Shown here: one piece after another, positions 30,694 to 42,655 of the stretch
Numbering within the stretch: position 1 is the first letter of the stretch
How the letters are laid out: each line of letters opens with the position of its first letter
From: Cladorrhinum sp. PSN259
Taxonomy: Eukaryota > Ascomycota > Sordariomycetes > Sordariales > Podosporaceae
NCBI GenBank assembly: GCA_033725935.1
Contig: MU867110.1
Location: 186,001-250,000 of the forward strand
Length of the DNA: 64,000 nucleotides
Reading direction: 5' to 3'
Translations under genes and position numbers: made by a program
Notes under the pieces: model-generated
What the model was told of the DNA's origin: nothing
What the model saw: only the letters and a program-made list of their open reading frames with translations
The model's database searches: none

Positions 30694-31108
30694 TCCGGGC
30701 ATGGCCGGGTTACCGGGTCAAGTCGAGTTTTGTCGGAGCTTCAGTGGAACCTCCAGTGGACGTGCTTTGCAGCGTTCTGCTGCATTCCACATCCCACTCG
30801 TCTCTCTCAGACACAGAGTCCCGTACGGAGCGGTTTTCCTGGAGTTCCATCCGGATGGTATCATGACATAGGTACAGATGCCCAGGGCAGGCAGGTGAAC
30901 CAAGTCAAAATTCAGGGACCAATATGGCAGGACGAGCCGCTCTTCAGATGCACCATGCACTGTTATCTGTAGGGTTCCTTCCTACGTAGAACCGTTTCGA
31001 TATTCGGGTTTGTATAGCTTCAGCAACAAGTGAGGGGTCACGGTGCTGCTAAGTCTCTGACACCATCGACGTCACTTTTCACAAGGAAAGCAGCTCAGGA
31101 ACAGTTGA

Positions 31109-31114
31109 GGCTAA
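31109..31114 (+). promoter_or_regulatory. XlnR/Xyr1-type core GGCTAA
   Basis: A GGCTAA core, the six-base form of the xylanase-regulator site, lies 607 bp before the xylose reductase start codon. It is in the same orientation as the upstream GGCTAAA. Confidence 0.35.
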
Positions 31115-31597
31115 TGGGACATGCTCCGTTCGAATCCACATTTTCTCCAACAGAAACATAGATTCCCGTTACAACCGCACAAATGGGGGCTCAGCGGTCG
31201 TATCCACAGGCGTCTCCTGGAGATTCGGAAAGCCAGCCGCAGTACGTAGGAATATCAGGTCCTTGACATCCAATGAATTGGCCAGTAAAACCACGCATAC
31301 GGTCATGCGACGAAGGATTTTCTCTGCGAGTCCCTGACGTTCCAGGTCTTGCCTCCCGCGCTTGTACTGCGTTGCTGGGTGTGACTGACGCTGCAGGCGG
31401 GTCTTGGAAATGGAGATGGTGCGGGACGGAATGACCCTGCTCGACGGCACATCTTCAAAGATGAAGCGCATGAGAGAGTGGGAAGCACTGCGAGGAGAAA
31501 AGATGAAGGAGGCTAGTTAGTCTGGTGCCACCCTCCCCCTCCAGCTGGCGAAACCTTATGGAGACGGGATGGGTGGGCAAAGGCATGAGGTGGGCAG

Positions 31598-31603
31598 TAT
31601 AAG
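31598..31603 (+). promoter_or_regulatory. TATA-like box of xylose reductase gene
   Basis: TATAAG lies 118 bp before the ATG in a GC-rich setting, at a fitting distance for a TATA box with a pyrimidine-rich 5' UTR (31620-31700 is CT-rich). Confidence 0.5.
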
Positions 31604-31720
31604 TAGCGCGGGAGCTCCTCGACATCTTCATTGTCTTTCCCGGCTGAACTCCCCTTTCTTCTTCATTCCCATTCCTCCTCACCTCGCACATTCCATTTCG
31701 GAAACTCTAACGCCGACATA

Positions 31721-33044
31721 ATGGCTCCCGTTATCAAGCTCAGCAGCGGCCATGACATGCCCCAGGTGGGCTTCGGCCTCTGGAAGGTCGATACTGCCGT
31801 CGCTTCCGACGTCGTTTACAATGCTATCAAGGCCGGTTACCGCCTCTTCGATGGTGCCTGCGGTGAGTTCGACCTCCATTCCGTGATATGATACCCAAGT
31901 GAGAGGAGGGGACAGTGGTTGCATGAGACAATTCCGTCGGGACGAGGAAAGCTGGCGATTTGAGAAAGTCGTCACTTTACCCCGCCCCCTCTTTTGCTCT
32001 CCCCATTCCCCACCGAGGGGCAGCCGCAGCAATGCGTGTGGGGGAAGAGGGACTCGAGTTGCGCCAAGGCCACTTTACCTTTCCCTGTCGGTGGTTCGGG
32101 GGATTTGAGTCCGTTCTTCAAGGGAAACATGAAGCTGATTACCTTTTTCGGAATACAGACTATGGCAACGAGAAGGAGTGCGGTGAGGGTGTTGCCCGCG
32201 CCATCAAGGAGGGCATCGTAAAGCGTGAGGAGCTCTTCATTGTCTCCAAGCTCTGGAACACCTTCCACAACGGCGAGCGCGTCGAGCCCATCGTCAAGAA
32301 GCAGCTCGCCGACTGGGGCCTCGAGTACTTTGATCTCTACCTCATCCACTTCCCTGTCGCCCTCGAGTACGTCGACCCCTCAGTCCGCTACCCCCCTGGC
32401 TGGCACTACGAGGGCGATGAGATCCGCCCCAGCAAGGCCACCATCCAGGAGACCTGGACCGCCATGGAGGGTCTCGTCGGCGCCGGTCTCGCCCGCAGCA
32501 TCGGTATCTCCAACTTCCAGGCCCAGCTGATCTACGATCTCCTCCGCTACGCCAAGATCCGCCCTGCCACCCTCCAGATCGAGCACCACCCTTACCTCGT
32601 CCAGCAGGAGCTCATCAACCTCGCCAAGCGCGAGGGCATCGCCGTCACCGCCTACAGCTCTTTCGGCCCTGCTTCCTTCCTCGAGTTCAACATGCAGCAC
32701 GCCGCCAAGCTCACTCCCCTCATCGAGGACGAGACCATCAAGAAGATTGCCGCCAAGTACGGCAAGCAGCCCTCCCAGGTCCTCCTCCGCTGGGCTACCC
32801 AGCGCGGTCTTGCTATCATCCCCAAGACCACCAGACCCGCCATCATGGCTGAGAACTTGTCCTCTCTCGACTTTGATCTCTCTGCTGAGGACCTTGCCCT
32901 CATCACTTCGTTTGACCGTGGCATTCGCTTCAACCAGCCTTCCAACGTATGTCCTCTCTTCATAAATATTTCTCGCATTGATACAAATCGCTAACAAACA
33001 AATTACAGTACTTCCCCACCGAGCTCCTCTGGATCTTTGGTTAA
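31721..33044 (+). CDS. xyl1: NAD(P)H-dependent D-xylose reductase
   Basis: Three exons (31721-31862, 32159-32946, 33009-33044) encode 321 residues of an aldo-keto reductase (AKR2 group). The catalytic set is complete: Asp in LFDGACDYGNE, Tyr in the same segment, Lys in IVSKLWNT and His in LYLIHFPVAL. The coenzyme motif IPKTTRPAIMAENL is the variant form of the Lys-x-Asn-x-Arg loop, with Thr in place of Asn. It reduces D-xylose to xylitol in pentose catabolism in the cytosol. The protein ends in YFPTELLWIFG from a 36-nt last exon. Codons are strongly C-ending, as in highly expressed genes. Intron 1 is long (296 nt) and its second half is open in the reading frame. Promoter sites for the xylan regulator are listed separately. 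Confidence 0.95.
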
Positions 33045-34234
33045 ATTCAGTCGAAAGTTGTTGACTGGTTACTTCTTGAGATACCCACCTTCCCTACACA
33101 CCACCCTGAGCACAACCCCTTTATTGGGGATTACCCTTGAACTCATCAATTGATAGAAGGGTTGACCAGCCTTTTAACCCATGTCGGGCTTTGGCCTGGA
33201 AGAAAGGGCTAACATAGACTGGTCACTTTTGTCACGAAGGAAATGAAAGAAAAAGAGAAATTTTTGTATGATGGTTTGGAAAGACACACATATAGCATTT
33301 TTGAAGAGGTTTTTTTTTATGGTTGGGAATGATATTTGGGCTTTTATACTAGTTATTTTGTCCCGATAGAAAAAGACAAAGGAAGGTATTATTAGATCCC
33401 AACCATTCTATTCGCCACATGGTTGGTGTTTCGAAGTAGGTGATATGTATGCCCGACTGTATAGAATGATGTATCATTCTCATGGTCATTTAATGGCCAT
33501 CGATGTGTGAAATGCGCGACTACATTGCAACTTGTGCGGTTAATATTTGGGGGGGGGTTGTCCCTTCTCTTTTTAATCAGGCCATCGCTTCACGTGTGCT
33601 ATCGATATCAGCAAAACAAACATGGTGTTCGTAAACTTTCCAATTTTCTTGAACCATCATTCACAGTAACGAACTCAAAAATGAAGAAACAAGAAAAAAA
33701 AAAAAAGATAGAGAGGCTTCGTTAACGCCAAACCAGGGCAATCCCATCCATACCAAGCAAGGCAAACCACCCCAAACTCTTCCTCTTCATCCCCCTTACC
33801 AGCTAGAGCAAAAAAAGTTACCTATGTATAATACAATAACCCCATCCCCAATGCATGGTTTCATCAATACACAAGAGAAAAAAAAGGAAAGAGTGAGCGA
33901 GAAAAAAAAATTACTAGATAACGAAATAAAACTTCCAAATCCCCTTCCTTCCTTTTCCCTTGGTCTTGAGCCTGCCTTGTGGTGCGCTGTAAAAAAAAAT
34001 AAAAAAAACAAAAAAAAACAAAAACCGCCCCCCCCCCCCAACCCCCCTCAAAACGCCCTTTGCGAATTACATGCGTTGAAAGGAGAAGAAAAGAAGAATC
34101 GTGCTAATAGACACAAAAAATATTTTCCCTTCATTCAAAACCATGTTTTCTTTTTTTGCTTCTATCGTTTTCTTTTCGATTGGATAAAAGTCTAGAGAAA
34201 ATGGGATTAACCCGTTACAAAAAAAAACCCAAGA
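33045..34234. other. Convergent intergenic region, low complexity
   Basis: This lies between the 3' ends of the xylose reductase and SDS22 genes. It contains A-rich runs (33690-33706, 33880-33910, 33990-34020) and a C-run at 34027-34039. The open frame at 33824-34195 is built from these runs and is not a gene. Confidence 0.6.
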
Positions 34235-35480
34235 TCATGATGTTCGTACAAATGCTATAAAATCAGGTCAGCCAATTACGCACTCTCTGACGGGATAAGA
34301 TATATGAAGAGAACGGGAGGGGAGGGAAAAAAAACTCACTAGCATCAATCTGCTTCACCTGCGGTAAAGCCAACCGTACTTTATTCCTATAAAGCGCCGG
34401 CGCCCTCAACTGCAATGGGTTTCCCTCAAAATACACCGTCGTCAACCCTGCTTTATCCTTGAGCTCCCTTTCCACCTCGTTTAGATCCGCAATCTGGTTA
34501 TAGCTAGCCCACAGCTCTTCCAGCTCGGTCAAGGGGCCCAAGCCCTTCAGACTTGAGATCTTGTTGTTGGAGATCTCCAGTACTCTGAGGTGGACATTGT
34601 TCTCAATGCCTTCTAATGACTCGAGAGCATTGTGGGAGATGTAGAGTTCCTCTAGTTGTGGGATTTCCTTTAGGGGAGATAGGTCCCGAATCCGGTTGGA
34701 TTGAATGGAGAGTAATCGGAGGGAGGAAAGCCCAGAGAGACCGTCGAGGGATGTGATCTTGTTCTTTGCTACCCAGAGCTCTTCGAGCGACGTGAGGGAG
34801 GAGAGGTTTTGCAGCTCGCGGATGCGATTGGAGCCTAGTTCGAGGTTGCGCAGTTTCGTGAGACCCTCAAGGTTGGCGATCTGGGAGATCTTGTTTGCCA
34901 CAAAGAACAAGTCTGTCAGTTGGGTCAGGTGAGAGACGTGCTTTATGTGCTTGATCTTGTTGAAGGAGAGGTCGAGAGATGTGAGGTTCGTGAGGTCGTC
35001 GAGGCCGTGGCCGATATGGGAAATGAGGTTGTCGTAGAGGTCCAGCTCGGTTAGACTCTTTGCCACGCCCGAGAGGCCCTCGATATCTTGGATCAGGTTC
35101 TGGCGGAGGCAGATGCGCGCGACCTTGGCGAAGCGCTCGAGACGCAGGGCGGCGATGGATTGGATGCGGGAATGGGTGCAGATAATTTCGTCTGTTTCTG
35201 GGTCCTCACCGTCGAGGAGATCCTCGTCGGCGGCTACTTCCTCGCCGGGAACGACATTTTCATCATCAGAGTATTCGGGGTCTGAGAGGGCCTCGGGATT
35301 TGCGAGGACGGCGCTCTTAGGTATCCGGAGTTTCCCATCCCAGCCCTTGCTGTCCCTAAGGCCAGGGCTGGTGTCGCCGTCGTGCTTTGGTGAGGGGTTG
35401 TCGTCAACTAGTTCGATGCGGTGACCTGGTGACCGCGGGGGTTCGACAGCTTCCATGGATTCTTCTACTGGAGCTGGCAT
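34235..35480 (-). CDS. SDS22: Protein phosphatase 1 regulatory subunit SDS22
   Basis: Two exons on the minus strand (35480-34340 and 34254-34235) give 386 residues. Leucine-rich repeats of the 22-residue SDS22 type run from about residue 95 to 350 (SLTELDLYDNLISHIGHGL, NLELGSNRIRELQNL, ELYISHNALESLEGI, VLEISNNKISSLKGL and others), about eleven in all. An LRR cap follows (VYFEGNPLQLRAPALYRNKVRLALPQVKQIDAT). The last exon is 20 nt and adds the family's closing TFV-R ending. SDS22 binds type 1 phosphatase (GLC7/PP1) and guides its biogenesis and mitotic functions in the nucleus. The N-terminal 90 residues are acidic and probably disordered. I start at the ATG at 35480; a frame 16 codons longer exists but lacks conserved character. 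Confidence 0.95.
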
Positions 35481-36555
35481 GGTGGACAGCTGTTGTGATA
35501 AGGTTTTGGGGTGGCGGTGAAATCGCAAGGATGGCTGCTAACGGCTTTGACTTTCAGTTGGTAGGAAGAGAGGGGGTCTGTTTGACTATTCGAAGGTGCC
35601 GTCGCCGTGTTACAAGACTTTTTGGATGCGTTCGCGGATATAAAATCGCCGAGAGGTAACATGTACGGAAATACCAAGCAGAGAGGATACCTTAATAACT
35701 GGCCCAGGCTGGTTTTATAACAAATTTACAGTCTTCCATTCAAAAGAGGGGCCGCCGCGGCTTATCGTCACCTCACATCGGTCATTCATCAGCCACCTGG
35801 ATGCACTGAATGCGGTCAGCCCAGAGGAAATTGCGGGGCATTTGAGACCCCCAACTGCGGCCCTGACCCCCCTGTAAACTTGGCAGACAAGGCAGACCCG
35901 CTCCTGATGGACCATATCAATTGTTCCCGCAACTTCCATCTTTTGCGACGGATGCCAGGAGCGGGTTCTCATTGCAACCTCAGATTTGGGTTTCCGAAAG
36001 CTTATCAATTTCTGCATCTTCAGACTCTCATATTTCATGCAGCACTTATCTTAAATTCGGTTTCAGGTCCCGTCTATTTCTGTGCTGGGGTCCTGCGTGG
36101 CATGCGGTTGAAATAAGAGGGCGAATTGCATCACGACAACAAGTGATAAAAACTGGGCACCAGCTAATTTCCGCCCAACCAAACAAGCCCAATTCAATCA
36201 ACCCACGAGTTTCCCGCAGCAGACCTCAAGCCTGGACGAGTGCGAGGAGGACACATGATTATGCAATGGTCTGAGGAAGTGCGAAATATCCTCCGCATCA
36301 AACCACGCCATTCAACCGCTATCCTCAATGTCGGGTCCATCCCGCATGCTATCTTGTTGTCAAACTCCGATACAGGGAGCCAGGTGGCACTTGACACAGA
36401 GGAGGTGGTTGTTTCACAGCCGAGGTTGTACTTCACAGCTAAGAGCTGTTGTTAACCGCAGCACACGGTTGGGACATCGTCCAGCCAACTTCCCAGGGCT
36501 AGGCCACAGCCATTGCCGCAGCATTCACATCCCAACCGTGCTGCTGCCTCCGGCA
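35481..36555. other. Divergent promoter region between SDS22 and hydrolase
   Basis: This 1.07-kb stretch separates the divergent SDS22 and alpha/beta hydrolase genes. The frame of the hydrolase is open up to 36328, but the residues coded upstream of 36556 look random. No other gene is visible. Confidence 0.5.
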
Positions 36556-37627
36556 ATGTTTACTGGGCTTTTGATTGGCCTCTGGATATGGAAATGCTTC
36601 ATGATGGTTGTTTTCCAAAACAAGATCATTTACATGCCGGGAATGCCCCCAAATGCACGACGTGAGCGCATTTCAGATTGGGCAAGTCGATGTGGCGGTA
36701 TCCAATGGACAGAGGAGAGGACAAAAGCTGCAGACGGCACGCAACTGGGGATGGCAGTTGCCACGATCCCCTTGCCCAGAGCAAATCGTCCAATGGCTAC
36801 ACCAGACACCGGAAAGACAGCTGCGGCACATGTCTACGTGCTATACTTTCAGGGTTCGCCATCTTGAAAGATGCGGGTATCGGAACGGGTACTGACATGC
36901 TGTAGGGAATGCCTCATCGATACCTCCACGGTTGCCGGATCTTTCATGGGTTCTGCGAGCTGTCGGCGACAGCAAAACACCTACTCTCGCACCCATACAG
37001 TTGACGTTTGTGTGTATGAGCTACAGAGGATATTGGACGTCACGCGGCCGAGCATCGGAGGCAGGTATCCGACTTGATGCAGAGGCGGGTGTCGCCTGGA
37101 TCGCCCAGCAGCATGAGAGCAGATTTGGAAAAGACAACACAACTCTGCCAGTTGTACTGGTCTGGGGACAAAGTATCGGCTGCGGTGTTGCAACAAACCT
37201 TGCCGCGACCGGACGAATACCACCGGCCACACCCATCAAGGGTCTGATCCTCGAAACCCCCTTTGTTTCTGTACGGTCAATGTTGGAAACCCTGTATCCT
37301 CAAAAATGGTTGCCGTACAAACACCTCTGGCCGTTTCTTTGGAATCACTTGGACAGCTGGGCGAATTTTGGCTTGATAGCGCAGGCTTCCAAGGAGAAGG
37401 GCGCTGCGCCGCCGTTCATATACATCATTCAAGCCGAGAGGGATGAGTTGGTTCCAAAGGAACAGACAGAAAAGTTGCACCAAAGATGCGTAGAGCTCGA
37501 CTTGCCCGTCGAGAGAGGGATTGTATCATCTGCATATCACCAGGAGGCAATTGCGCGACCAGATGGTAAAAAGCTGGCAGCAGCGGCGATTCTGAAACTA
37601 ACAAAACAAGTCTTGGACAGTGCTTGA
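36556..37627 (+). CDS. Alpha/beta hydrolase with N-terminal membrane anchor (BEM46-like)
   Basis: Two exons (36556-36853 and 36906-37627) encode 339 residues. Residues 2-22 form a hydrophobic anchor (FTGLLIGLWIWKCFMMVVF) followed by NKIIYMPGMPPNAR, as in BEM46/ABHD13-type proteins. The nucleophile elbow GQSIG lies near residues 177-181. An acid loop AERDELVP lies near 276-283 and a His in SAYHQEAI near 308, completing a Ser-Asp-His triad. It is likely an endoplasmic-reticulum or plasma-membrane esterase/thioesterase, substrate unknown. The intron uses an uncommon donor, GTTCGC, but has an ACTGAC branch and TGTAG acceptor, and splicing joins FQ to GNASSIPPRLP with the frame kept. Confidence 0.85.
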
Positions 37628-39007
37628 GATAAATGGAAATTGAGGTGTGGCGATACAACTCAACCTCCTCCCTGGTGTGGTGTGTGAATGCGTGAATGCC
37701 TGGACTTCCCGGGAGCCCCTGTAAATCACCGTGGCAGCGGACCGGTAAAAAAACAGACAAGCGAAAAGGGGCAAACGGAAAACGGGTAGACGCAACAGCT
37801 GATCGGCCAAGACAGAAAAGAAACGACACGAAAAAGAAATTTTTGAGACAATCTGATGCTTGTCAGTCAGCGGCACGGCTGATCGGTCGTTTGCTCCGTG
37901 CTTAAAAAGGAGGGGAACGGTGTCGCACTCTGGTGTGTGCAGCGGAGGTGTGCTCGTGTTAAGATAACAACGGGAAACGCCTTGGCTACGATACCAACCT
38001 GCAGGTACTCGATCCCGACACCAATGCCTTGTGTCGGGGTCAAATAGACTCAATTGAATCAATTGATATTCCCTGATTCGACCATATCTGTTGTTTATAT
38101 TGGTTCTTCGACTTTGACCCAAGAGAGCTCAGGTTGATGTTGTCAATTGCGACGGGTGGCGATGAGGCTGTTGCTGCCTCCACAGTCATGGGAAGTCTGG
38201 CTAGCAATTGTTCACCAGACCAGGGGTATGGCAGAGCCTTGCAGCACAAGCCGTCCAGTTCCTCGGATGTGACAGGGGTGAAAGCTGTGCGCCATCTTTG
38301 CATCCCACGCCATCATTTAGTCAACAAGTTGGAGCCATGATTCTGACTGTCCAGGGCACGGCAGTTGAGGAAGTTCCCATTCACACACCTCCACCAACCC
38401 CCCGAATGACTCCGGTCGTCCCTCACATTGCACAGGCCTTGTCTATCACCCTGGAACATGCATGAATCCGTCACATCCAATATCAGCCTTGCTTTTGATC
38501 CTTGCCAAACCACCAACCTGGGACAAAAACGAAAAAAAAGAGAAGGAAAGAAGCCTTGAAAAGGACTAGCGCCAAGTCAGGTGACTTCGCGGGAATATCC
38601 CGTTTCCCTCCCACCACTCTACACGCCAATCGCGTTGGATGGCTCGACACGGGAAACGGTGCCATTTTCGGTCTCGCCTGACAGAGCCTTCTAGGCATCT
38701 TTGCAGGCACGGTCTCCTTCAATGTATATAAGATGGTGCGCCCTGCCCGGTTGCATAGATTGGAATTTCTGTTCTCTTATTCGGATGCGCTTGTCTTGGC
38801 TTCAAGTAGGTAGGTCTCAATCGTCGGCTTTTTCATCAAAAAATCATCACGGCCAGACTTTTACCATCAGTTTCAATTACACTTTGTCTTTCTCTTGGTT
38901 TTACGTGCCATTTTGCCATCATCGGCACCCCGGTCGGATTGGACCATCGACTCCTCCAAGTCAATAATTGCCGCGACGAGGAATCTTTCATCAATCAATC
39001 AGACAAA
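37628..39007. other. Gene-free 1.4-kb spacer
   Basis: The frames (up to 174 codons on the minus strand, 38122-37598) overlap the end of the hydrolase gene and each other. They show no family pattern. The stretch includes the promoter and long 5' UTR of the BTB gene. Confidence 0.5.
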
Positions 39008-40038
39008 ATGTTCTCTAGACGTTTTGAGCCATCGCATGCCACGAGCTTCACCAAGGGCCACCGACTCAATAGGTCCAGCTCATCCTTCAGCAAGGATTCC
39101 GGGGTCTCCAAGAGACGCCATGAATCCCGCCGCCGTCCTGGTACATCATCAAATGCAGGTGCATCTCAGTCAAACTTTGAGTAAGTTTTCATTACACCTT
39201 TTCGTCGAGCCCCATAACTAACAATTCTCTTCCATTTAGTAACGCATCTTTGTCTCCCATCGTCACCCTCATCGTTGGTCAAGAACAGCGTATTTTCGCT
39301 GCGCACGAGCACATCCTCAACATGTCGCCCTTCTTCAACAGCATCCTTCAAAACCAAATGATGGACTCGCAGGTCAAGAAGATCTCCCTGCCCGACGAAG
39401 AGCCTGAGATTTTCTCTTCCATCCTCGAGTATCTGTACAAAGGTGACTACTATCCGCGCCTGGTTCACAACAAGAAGCGGAACTCGTGGGAGATAGAGCA
39501 AGGAGACGCCCGAAATGGGACTCCAGAGGCAACCATCTACCATCACAGTGTGGATGGTGAGCTACTGAAGGATACTGTGATCTACTGCGCTGCCGAGAAG
39601 TATGGCCTCGAGGAGCTCAAGAGGGTTTCATTGAGAAAGCAGGGACTTCGTAAGTTGTTGCTTATTCCCATATCGGGATTCAATGATTCTAACTGTCATG
39701 ATGAACAGAATCTGGGATTCAAGCCAGCACCATTCTCACATCCGCTCGGTACGCTTACGCCAACACGCCCGACACGGACTCCAAGTTGAGGGCCCATTAT
39801 CTTGCCCTCATCATTCGGTCGCGCAGCACTTTTAAAAAGAGCGGGACGATGCAGCTTGAGATGTACAATGGTGGAACTCAGCTATTCTTTGATTTGTTTG
39901 TCGCCTTGTGCAATCATGTGGACGACATGAGCGCTGCGTAAGTATTGCCTAGTTAGCTGCGTATTTTTTGAGCGATATGACTGACACACTTGTAAACACA
40001 GGAGCCCTCGTACCCCGAGAAGCGGAAGGGGATTTTAG
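39008..40038 (+). CDS. BTB/POZ-domain protein
   Basis: Four exons (39008-39180, 39240-39649, 39709-39937, 40002-40038) give 282 residues. The first 60 residues are basic and Ser-rich. The BTB/POZ fold starts near residue 64 (PIVTLIVGQEQRIFAAHEHILNMSPFFNSIL) and continues with the usual ISLPDEEPEIFSSILEYLYKGDY. A second conserved block, VIYCAAEKYGLEELKRVSL, is the BACK-like helix pair, and a helical tail ends in SPRTPRSGRGF from a short last exon. All introns have GTAAGT donors. BTB domains dimerise and often recruit Cullin-3 ligases. Fungal proteins of this size have few studied members, so the partner is unknown. Confidence 0.9.
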
Positions 40039-41528
40039 CTGCTCGCTATCGTTCACTATTTTTTTTTTCATTTGTTCTTGCCGGCTCCCAAATTCTGGCT
40101 TCTTGGTCTCGCCATCACACAACTCTCTCGACACAACGAAACCGAATACCCCCCTGAAATTTGCTATTTCTCTTGTTTTTCTTTGCTAATGGCTCATGGT
40201 TTTTGCTTTCTATTCTTCTTTTGCCTTTGTTCATTTACACCTTTTTCACTTCTAACCCGGTGGATGACTAATTAATAGGGGTTTCATCTTCTTTTCTCTT
40301 CTGACTTGGTTTGGGCTTGTTAGACACTGTTATCTAGTTTGCTCTCATGATTCGGCGTTTTGGATTTCTCGAATTTGGGCGGCTCTGTTTTTCTTTCTTG
40401 CGAGACAAGATATCAAAAAACCCACAAACAGTTTGTAACAATATTTCTTATAGCTTGGTGGGAAGCTCGGGATTTTTTCTTTTTCTTTCTTTTTTTCAAT
40501 TTCTTTTTTTCAATTTAGGGTAAAGGCAGTCAAGGGTCTTGGTTTTCCCTTTGTTTTCTGCCGGTTTTGAACCTGAAGGTCATATCGGAAATGTGGTGGA
40601 TGGAAATGAAGGAAGAGACAGATGGAAATTGATGAGAAAAAATGGATGTGTACGACTATGATTCTTGACACTCGTTTGGGTTTATTACACCGCCATCACT
40701 TAGCTCTGGGGATTGGATTTATTTGGCTTGCGGTGCGGACGCAAGTCAAGATCACTGCAGAGAAATATTATCATAAAAGGACATTTATGGGAAGAAAACG
40801 GCCGGGGCTCATTCGCTCTTTGGAAATAAAATCGGGCTGCCGGTAAAATGATTGTGTTTCTGAGCAATATGTGAATGTGAGAACGACCGTTGCTGAAAGA
40901 GGAACATCAAGTACAAATGCTCAAGATGATAATCGAGGATCAAACTGCAGCACGGATCCGCAAAAATAATGGACGACCATAGCAAGAAGTAGACCGGAGT
41001 CTCTCATATTCATCGCCAACTCGACCTGCAGCAACACTGAAGAGCTAGGCATAATCATCATTATTTACAGCCTAGAAGTTCTAGAATTACTAATACCGAC
41101 AAAGCTCACACTCACCCATTCTTTTCCTTTGCTTCTTTGCTCCCTTCGCGATTGGATCAACGGCACATCCTACCCGCACACCCACCACCCACGGTCGGAC
41201 CGCTTCCCACCCACCCACTTCCAGTCTTATCTTGTTCCAGTATCACACCACATTACACACATCCCTGAGGTGGTGTCACGTCAAGTATGTACACCATTCA
41301 CATCATCTATCTACAAGCATGCTAGACACACATCTGTTTTCTTCTGTTTTTCCTACCTACCTACCATGGCACCGTTTTTTTACGTTTCGAATATGTTGTC
41401 CTGCCATTTTTGAAAGTCTGAGACAAAAGGCTTTGTTTAGTTTAAAATAAAAGGCCCAATTGTTGACTAACTGAATGTAATAGGGATACTTGTAATGATT
41501 CAGTTTTTGAATCTCAACAATCCTGAAA

Positions 41529-41550
41529 CACACACACACACACACACACA
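41529..41550 (+). repeat. (CA)n microsatellite
   Basis: Eleven uninterrupted CA units. Confidence 0.95.
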
Positions 41551-41811
41551 AGAGATTCTCGAGAACAAACCCCCCCAAAAATTAACCATCTTGTGATGAT
41601 GAAAAAAGGGTACAAAAGTCAGTCAGTGGCCGTGTGATAACAAAACTCGTCAAATGGAAAAACAGGTGAAACGGCACAGCATGGATATTACATGAAACCC
41701 TGGAAACGTTGGTTAACCCCCCCCGCCCCGCCAAAATCTATTCTGCCTCCTTCGGCTTCCTTCTGTCATTTAAAAACATGCATGTATGTATGTATAGATA
41801 CTTGGGTTCCA

Positions 41812-41849
41812 ATCCATCCATCCATCCATCCACTCATCCATCCATCCAT
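41812..41849 (+). repeat. (ATCC)n microsatellite
   Basis: About nine ATCC units with one CACTC interruption, just after a shorter GTAT run at 41783-41795. Confidence 0.9.
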
Positions 41850-42655
41850 GATTGAATCAATCACTGTCCCACCGGCAACCCGTCGGACGTCGTTTCCGAG
41901 AGCTGGAGAGTAAAAATAAACAAGTAAACAAAAAACTGGCTATTGGAATTTTGATTCATTCGGTGTCGTGTATGTACATGTACCAGTGAGTGAGACCAGA
42001 TTGAATGGTGGTACCAATACGTTGTGCTGAATGAAAAAAAAAAAAAAAGGAAAAAAAAGGAACAAAGATAGGGGCATGTTTGCTGCTCATTTACTCGATT
42101 GGGTTGGTTTCCGAAGCAACCCCGCACACACGCAACCACCAAACCAAACTTTCTGGAGAGCTGGTTTGGCACATTCACACATTATCGCACGGAGGAAGTG
42201 ACTTCGCAAGATACCTAGGAATGCCATGGCCCAGATATCCCGGCAACAGTGACAAAGTTGTCGGGTGTGAGCTGGATGCAAATCTCTAGTATTTTCTCTT
42301 CTTCTTTTGCTCTGTCATTCCATCTCATAATTTACAATAGTGTGGAATTTGTACCAGTTCCGTGTAAAGAATATCAGACAGAGACATGTCCATAGGAACG
42401 TGATTGCTAATCAGAACCTAGCAGAGTAGAACACTGCCGTGATAACACCCCTACGTTTGCGACATACCTGCAGCCAGTTTCTGAACTGCGTGCGTGCGGG
42501 AGTGAATGGCCCTGCTCAGCCCGCGCGCAACTGCGCATTTTACAGCACACCCCTGGTTGAGCAGACCTAGAATTCTCTATCGTAGGGCGCAGCGACTGAT
42601 TTCTGGCCTGACCATTTTGTCCGTCAGAAGGCGGGGCATCCGCTCAAGTGATATA

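Larger units (their letters stand above)
29974..31720. other. Upstream region of xylose reductase gene
   Basis: A 1.75-kb spacer with no supported gene; frames reach 125 codons (30494-30871) without domain or splice pattern. It holds two XlnR-type GGCTAA sites and a TATA-like box, listed separately, and a GTGGGG at 30670-30675 that fits the CreA carbon-repressor consensus SYGGRG. Confidence 0.5.
40039..42655. other. Gene-free 2.6-kb low-complexity spacer
   Basis: This is the convergent region between the BTB gene and CSN12, rich in T-runs, CA and ATCC microsatellites. No frame has coding features. Two simple repeats are listed separately. Confidence 0.55.

Noticed and set aside
31129..31138. 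tRNA B-box-like GTTCGAATCC
   Set aside because: The flanking bases cannot form a T-stem and there is no A box or cloverleaf upstream.
32380..32997. Minus-strand 205-codon frame opposite xylose reductase
   Set aside because: A shadow of xyl1 codon bias; hydrophilic repetitive composition with no domain.
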